Assembly (NCBI GenBank): GCA_944381515.1
Contig: CALWLM010000048.1
Span: 1 to 36,490, forward strand
Direction of reading: 5' to 3'
Length of the DNA: 36,490 nucleotides
Source of the DNA: an uncultured Lachnospiraceae bacterium
GTDB lineage: Bacteria; Bacillota; Clostridia; Lachnospirales; Lachnospiraceae
Shown: positions 32,850 through 36,490 of the stretch, piece by piece
How positions within the stretch are numbered: the stretch's first letter is position 1
Layout: every line of letters begins with the position of its first letter
Notes under the pieces: generated by a model
The model's database searches: none
Told to the model about the DNA's origin: nothing
Seen by the model: only the letters and a program-made list of their open reading frames with translations
Made by a program: the position numbers and the translations under genes

Positions 32850-34178
32850 TTAAAAGGGAAAGCCGAAGCCGCCTCTTTTACCTCTCTTGCCCGTCATCTG
32901 TTTCATCATCTGCTTCATCTGATCAAACTGCTTGAGCAGACGATTGACATCCTGCACCTGCACGCCGGAGCCTTTGGCAATCCGGATCTTGCGGGAAGGA
33001 TTGATGAGCTTGGGATTTTTTCGCTCTGCGGGTGTCATGGACAGAATAATCGCCTCCGTCTTTTTCAGGGGCTTATCATCCACTTCCTGGCCCTTCATCT
33101 TACGGTTCAGACCCGGAATCATATTAATCACATCACCGATACCGCCCAGCTTTTTCATCTGCTGCATGGAATCGAGGAAGTCATTGAAGTCGAACTCATT
33201 CTTCTTCATCTTCCGGGTAAGCTCTGCGCCCTTTTCCTCATCGAACTCAGCCTCGGCCTTCTCGATCAGCGTCAGAATATCTCCCATACCCAGAATACGG
33301 GAAGCCATTCGATCCGGATAAAAAGGCTCCAGATCCGAGAGCTTCTCGCCCATACCGGCGAACAAAATAGGCTTGCCGGTAACATAGCGGATAGACAGGG
33401 CAGCACCGCCTCTGGTGTCGCCATCCAGCTTCGTCAAAATCACTCCGTCTATGCCAACCTTCTCATCAAATGAGCTGGCTGCATTGACAGCATCCTGACC
33501 GGTCATGGCATCCACCACCAGGATCGTCTGATGTACGGTCACCGCCGCTTTGATGGCCTTAAGCTCCGCCATCATATCCTCATCGATATGCAGTCGGCCG
33601 GCTGTATCCAGTATAACCACATTGTTGTGGTTCGCCGCCGCATGCTCCAGAGCTGCCTTGGCAATATTCACCGGACTGTGCTTGGCTCCCATGGAAAACA
33701 CCGGCACACCCTGCTTTTCGCCGTTTTTCTTCAGCTGGTCAATAGCAGCCGGCCGGTAAACGTCGCATGCTGCCAGGAGCGGCCTGCGGCCTGCGGATTT
33801 GAGCTTTCCCGCCAGCTTGGCCGTAGTCGTAGTCTTACCTGCGCCCTGAAGACCCACCATCATAATGACCGTGATCTCCGATGCCGGCCGCAGAGACAGC
33901 TCTACTGCCTGGCCGCCCATCAGGCGAACCATTTCCTCGTTGACAATCTTGATGACCATCTGACCGGGTGTCAGGCTGTTCATCACTTCCTGACCAATGG
34001 CTCTCTCCTCCACAGCCTTTACAAACTGCTTGACTACCTTAAAGTTGACATCGGCCTCCAAAAGAGCCATGCGGACTTCTTTAAGAGCCGCTTTCACATC
34101 GGCTTCGCTGAGACGTCCCTTGCCGCGCAGGTTCTTGAAAATATTCTGAAGTTTATCGGATAGGCTTTCAAACGCCAT
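32850..34178 (-). CDS. ffh: Signal recognition particle protein
   Basis: A 442-residue SRP GTPase. The N domain is followed by the G domain with VGLQGAGKTTTTAKLAGKL (G1), CDVYRPAAIDQL, VILDTAGRL (G3) and TKLDGDTRGGAALS (G4). The Met-rich M domain (residues ~320-430; MKKNEFDFNDFLDSMQQMKK) binds 4.5S/6S RNA and signal sequences. It delivers nascent membrane and secreted proteins to FtsY and the translocon. GGAAAGGAG precedes the ATG. It is 23 bases after ylxM, the usual partner gene. Confidence 0.99.
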   Translation of the reverse strand: MAFESLSDKLQNIFKNLRGKGRLSEADVKAALKEVRMALLEADVNFKVVKQFVKAVEERAIGQEVMNSLTPGQMVIKIVNEEMVRLMGGQAVELSLRPASEITVIMMVGLQGAGKTTTTAKLAGKLKSAGRRPLLAACDVYRPAAIDQLKKNGEKQGVPVFSMGAKHSPVNIAKAALEHAAANHNNVVILDTAGRLHIDEDMMAELKAIKAAVTVHQTILVVDAMTGQDAVNAASSFDEKVGIDGVILTKLDGDTRGGAALSIRYVTGKPILFAGMGEKLSDLEPFYPDRMASRILGMGDILTLIEKAEAEFDEEKGAELTRKMKKNEFDFNDFLDSMQQMKKLGGIGDVINMIPGLNRKMKGQEVDDKPLKKTEAIILSMTPAERKNPKLINPSRKIRIAKGSGVQVQDVNRLLKQFDQMKQMMKQMTGKRGKRGGFGFPF

Positions 34179-34201
34179 GAGTAATCTCCTTTCCCTGCCA
34201 G

Positions 34202-34534
34202 CTAAAGTGTCTGCAAGATCTGATCGCTGAGCTCTGCAATCTCCGCAAAGCTCTCCTTTCGTCCCTCTAATGCCAGGCGGCGAATCCGTTCCACCCGCTC
34301 CTTAGTCTCGGAAAATTTGCGAATCAGATGCAGCTTTTCCTCATACTCTTCCATCAAACGGTCACAGCGTCTGATCAGATCATGAACTCCCTGACGGCTG
34401 ATCCCCTCCTCCTGAGCAATCTCACTCAGAGACAGGTCTCCAAACACCGCGTCTTCGTAGAGTTTTCTCTGATGACTATTGAGCAATTCTCCGTAGAAAT
34501 CATACAAAAGAGTCTGTCTGACGATCTTCTCCAT
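34202..34534 (-). CDS. ylxM: YlxM-family DNA-binding/SRP-associated protein
   Basis: A 110-residue helix-turn-helix protein of the YlxM/p13 family (UPF0122), with the sigma-factor-like HTH LSLSEIAQEEGISRQGVHDLIRR. It regularly precedes ffh and has been linked to SRP in streptococci. I chose the ATG of MEKIVRQ: AAGGTG lies six bases upstream, and the promoter -10 box ends 17 bases upstream, so any earlier in-frame codon would be upstream of, or at, the transcript start. Confidence 0.95.
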   Translation of the reverse strand: MEKIVRQTLLYDFYGELLNSHQRKLYEDAVFGDLSLSEIAQEEGISRQGVHDLIRRCDRLMEEYEEKLHLIRKFSETKERVERIRRLALEGRKESFAEIAELSDQILQTL

Positions 34535-34550
34535 TTCATTCACCTTGGCT

Positions 34551-34579
34551 ATCATACAGGAAAAAAGATGGGCTGTCAA
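34551..34579 (-). promoter_or_regulatory. Sigma-A promoter of ylxM-ffh
   Basis: TTGACA, 17 bases, TATGAT. The predicted start near 34544 leaves a 5' leader of only about 10 bases, barely holding the ribosome binding site. Confidence 0.88.
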
Positions 34580-34596
34580 GTATTTTTTCTTGACAG
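34573..34596. promoter_or_regulatory. Inverted repeat over the -35 box of ylxM
   Basis: Perfect 8-bp arms CTGTCAAG and CTTGACAG around eight AT bases. One arm contains the -35 box and the other makes a TTGACA facing the opposite way; no good plus-strand -10 box follows. Possible operator. The rest of 34597-34828 shows nothing I can name. Confidence 0.5.
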
Positions 34597-34828
34597 ACTT
34601 ATCTTTATACCTTTTTATCCCATTTTGTCCCGTTTCGGCCTGTTTCATTCCTGCGTTCCTGCCGCTGCCTGCCGGCGCGCTGCCCTCACAGTCCGGCTGT
34701 TTTGCGCTTTCCCGCCAGATTTCATGCTGCCGATTTCTCTATTAATTTTCAGCACTGTTTTGTTGCCTCTTTTAAGCTAAGAACAGACTAAAATAAAAAA
34801 CAGAGAGCATTAGATTTCAGTAAAACGC

Positions 34829-34857
34829 TTGAATCAAAACGTCAAACATGTTATATT
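34829..34857 (+). promoter_or_regulatory. Promoter of the antisense (antitoxin) RNA
   Basis: TTGAAT, 17 bases, TATATT on the plus strand; predicted start at A34864. The bases around the -10 box (ATGTTATATT) are the same as in the toxin promoter on the other strand. Confidence 0.75.
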
Positions 34858-34863
34858 ATTTTT

Positions 34864-34965
34864 AGAAGAGGGAAAGCCAGAGACACACGGCCTACCCCAA
34901 ACAGTAAACTTACAGCCCTAACGGGCCGCCGTCACTATTGCGAGTAGTGGCGGCTATTTCTTTTC
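34864..34965 (+). ncRNA. Predicted antisense RNA antitoxin
   Basis: About 100 bases from a plus-strand promoter to an intrinsic terminator. It is complementary to the last codons and the 3' untranslated region of the toxin mRNA and codes for nothing obvious. The layout matches the type I systems TxpA/RatA and BsrG/SR4. Its first ~35 bases (GGGAAAGCCAGAGACACACG) resemble those of the toxin mRNA. Confidence 0.72.
34925..34965 (+). terminator. Terminator of the antisense RNA
   Basis: Stem GCCGCC-ACTA / TAGT-GGCGGC with a GTC bulge and 7-base loop, then TATTTCTTTT on the plus strand. The T tract overlaps the end of the toxin reading frame. The minus strand lacks a T run here. Confidence 0.85.
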
Positions 34966-35046
34966 CTTGAAGATCTCATAAATAAGACCGACAAGGGCGA
35001 CAATGAATATCAAAAGCTGAATCAGGTCAGCATATGTAACATACAT
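34954..35046 (-). CDS. Holin-like (Hol-Tox type) micropeptide, predicted type I toxin
   Basis: A 30-residue peptide: a short polar start (MYVTYADLIQ), one membrane helix (LLIFIVALVGLIYEIF) and a basic tail (KEKK). This is the layout of small holin-like toxins of Firmicutes, which depolarise or damage the cell membrane when unchecked. I chose the second of two ATG codons because GGAGGG is then eight bases away; from the first (35052) the gap would be only two. The ribosome binding site can pair with a CCCTCC at 35076-35081, so the full-length mRNA may be poorly translated, a common feature of type I toxins. A promoter lies on the same strand and an antisense RNA on the other. Confidence 0.8.
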   Translation of the reverse strand: MYVTYADLIQLLIFIVALVGLIYEIFKEKK

Positions 35047-35143
35047 TGGCATCGCCCTCCTTTCCTCTTTGGTCTGGAGGGTTCGCCCCTCCGATAATGG
35101 GAGGGCAGGCCGCCTTTATGTGCTCTGGTCTTTCCGTAACATA

Positions 35144-35172
35144 AATATAACATATTCATTCCCGGTATGCAA
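35144..35172 (-). promoter_or_regulatory. Promoter of the toxin mRNA
   Basis: TTGCAT, 17 bases, TATATT; predicted start at 35137 and a leader of about 90 bases with two CCCTCC/GGAGGG pairing options. Confidence 0.78.
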
Positions 35173-35283
35173 TATTATGTTAGAACACCAATGAGAATAC
35201 TTATTGATCTGAATTAATAGTCGATAGCATTATTGATATATCTTAACCTTCTCCGACCATCAACAATTACCAAAGAAAATTTC

Positions 35284-35323
35284 AGGGGAAAGATGTGACT
35301 TACGTGAGCCGCACCTTTCCCCT
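35284..35323. terminator. Stem-loop after glgA
   Basis: Perfect 9-bp stem AGGGGAAAG / CTTTCCCCT plus inner GTG/CAC, 23 bases after the glgA stop. The minus-strand tail GAAATTTTCTTT is a moderate T tract. Bases 35173-35283 are AT-rich with no other feature that I see. Confidence 0.65.
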
Positions 35324-35345
35324 ATTTAAAACCATCGATTGTCTA

Positions 35346-36490
35346 TTACATGATATTGTAAAGCTCTTCGTACTTCTTGGCGGAAGCCTTCCAGGAGAAG
35401 TCCTTGCGCATAGCCCGCTCCACAATCTTATTCCAGTCACGCTTCTTGTCGTAGAAGATCTGCTCGGCATAGCGGATGGTTCCCAGCATCTCATGAGCGT
35501 TATAGTTGGCGAAGGAGAAGCCTGTACCGGTCTTCTCATACTCATTATAAGGCTCAACCGTATCCTTCAGACCGCCGGTCTCCCGTACAATCGGCACGGT
35601 GCCGTAGCGCAGGCTCATCAGCTGGCTCAAGCCGCAGGGCTCAAACAGAGACGGCATCAGGAAAGCGTCGCAGGAAGCGTAGATCTTATGAGACATGGCC
35701 TCATTATAGCAGATCATGGCCGACACCGTATCGGAATATTTCCAGTCATAGTGACGGAACATATTTTCATACTTGGCGTCGCCGGTGCCCAGAACTACCA
35801 GCTGCACCGCATCGGAACAAAGCTCGTCCATTACGCACTGAATCAGATCAAAGCCTTTCTGGTCTGTCAGGCGGGAAACGATGCCAATCATCATCACCTT
35901 GGGATCATCCCTGAGGCCCAGCTCCTTTTGCAGGGCAATCTTATTCTTGACCTTGTCGCGGCGGAAAGTATCCGCCGTGTAGCGGCGCTCGATCAGCTTG
36001 TCCGTAGCGGGGTTGTATACATCGTAATCGATACCGTTGACAATGCCCCACAGCTGACCGGAACGGGCCCGCATCAGGCCGTCCAGATTCTCTCCATAAA
36101 AAGGAGTCTGAATCTCTCTGGCATAGGTCTCGCTGACCGTAGTTACATAATCTGCATAGACAATGCCGCCCTTTAACATATTGCCATTCTTAAAATGCTC
36201 CAGCTTGTCCGGCGTAAAATAATAATCGCTGAGCTCGGACAGTCTCTGAATGGTCTTAACATCCCAGACGCCCTGGAATTTCAGGTTATGTATGGTCATA
36301 ACCGTCCTGATTCCCCGATAGAATTCTCCGCCTGCAAATTTATCCTTCAAGTGGACGGGAATCAGACCGGTCTGCCAGTCATGGCAGTGAATGATGTCGG
36401 GGCGGAAATCCACCACCGGCAGAATCGACAGAGCCGCCTTGCAGAAAAATGCAAACTTCTCCAGATCATAAAACATGTCCGTATAAGGAG
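35346..36490 (-). CDS. glgA: Glycogen (starch) synthase, 5' end outside the window
   Basis: The C-terminal ~380 residues of an ADP-glucose glycogen synthase (GT5 family), which adds glucose from ADP-glucose to alpha-1,4-glucan chains. The frame is open to the window edge (PYTDMFYDLEKF is the first part seen), so about 100 N-terminal residues including the KTGGL motif are missing. Visible blocks are IIHCHDWQTGLIPVHLK, the substrate-side YGENLDGLMRAR, GIVNGIDYDVYNPATD, GIVSRLTDQKGFDLI, and MPSLFEPCGLSQLMSLRYG with the catalytic Glu and nucleotide-sugar contacts. It marks glycogen storage in this organism. Confidence 0.97.
   Translation of the reverse strand, partial: PYTDMFYDLEKFAFFCKAALSILPVVDFRPDIIHCHDWQTGLIPVHLKDKFAGGEFYRGIRTVMTIHNLKFQGVWDVKTIQRLSELSDYYFTPDKLEHFKNGNMLKGGIVYADYVTTVSETYAREIQTPFYGENLDGLMRARSGQLWGIVNGIDYDVYNPATDKLIERRYTADTFRRDKVKNKIALQKELGLRDDPKVMMIGIVSRLTDQKGFDLIQCVMDELCSDAVQLVVLGTGDAKYENMFRHYDWKYSDTVSAMICYNEAMSHKIYASCDAFLMPSLFEPCGLSQLMSLRYGTVPIVRETGGLKDTVEPYNEYEKTGTGFSFANYNAHEMLGTIRYAEQIFYDKKRDWNKIVERAMRKDFSWKASAKKYEELYNIM

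Noticed and set aside
34597-34800. Plus-strand gene driven by the divergent TTGACA at 34591
   Set aside because: No good -10 box at correct spacing and the open frames there have no motif or ribosome binding site.

Overview
The window looks like chromosomal DNA of an anaerobic, low-to-mid GC Firmicute of class Clostridia, most like a Lachnospiraceae-type gut bacterium (inference). The clues are strong AGGAGG ribosome binding sites, TTGACA/TATAAT promoters, L20-leader and lysine-riboswitch RNAs, bifunctional AdhE, a CoA-disulfide reductase fused to rhodanese, AGCS symport, a dockerin-bearing subtilase and a Hol-Tox-type micropeptide. Every protein gene and tRNA is on the minus strand, so the window reads right to left. 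The only supported plus-strand transcript is a predicted antisense RNA.

Right to left: glgA (cut by the window edge); a compact predicted type I toxin-antitoxin locus (34829-35172); then the conserved translation/secretion cluster ylxM-ffh-rpsP-khpA-rimM-trmD, closed by a terminator. Next comes a 7.4 kb interruption holding a 1979-residue secreted subtilase (signal peptide, S8 domain, embedded dockerin-like module, Ig-like domain, TPE-rich stalk, cohesin-like module, C-terminal anchor) and a small lipoprotein. The rest of the conserved cluster follows from its own promoter: rplS-lepB-rbgA-lepB-rnhB-yraN-pgeF. adhE stands alone behind a strong promoter.

Further left, a lysine riboswitch with an intrinsic terminator controls an AGCS-family symporter that overlaps a YtcJ-type amidohydrolase by 4 bases. 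Then infC-rpmI-rplT sits behind an L20-type leader with a terminator, and infC most likely starts at AUU. This operon runs into two Arg(TCT)-Pro(AGG) tRNA pairs. A short helical protein of unknown function separates the tRNAs from a redox module: a Crp/Fnr regulator, thioredoxin and a CoA-disulfide reductase/rhodanese protein, with a TGTGA-N5-TCACA palindrome placed at about -41 of the trxA promoter. The left end carries an aldo/keto reductase with ferredoxin-like tail behind a leader with a terminator hairpin, a small DUF4190-like membrane protein, an Lgt-family protein, a zinc alcohol dehydrogenase, a NYN-LOTUS protein, a phosphoesterase and an M18 aminopeptidase.

Most worth a second look: the toxin-antitoxin locus, whose two convergent transcripts have look-alike promoters and 5' ends; the lysine-controlled symporter/amidohydrolase operon; the dockerin-plus-cohesin subtilase inserted between trmD and rplS; the self-consistent Crp/Fnr-thioredoxin circuit; and an in-frame 18-bp repeat downstream of trxA. 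All calls come from reading sequence; no database search was run.
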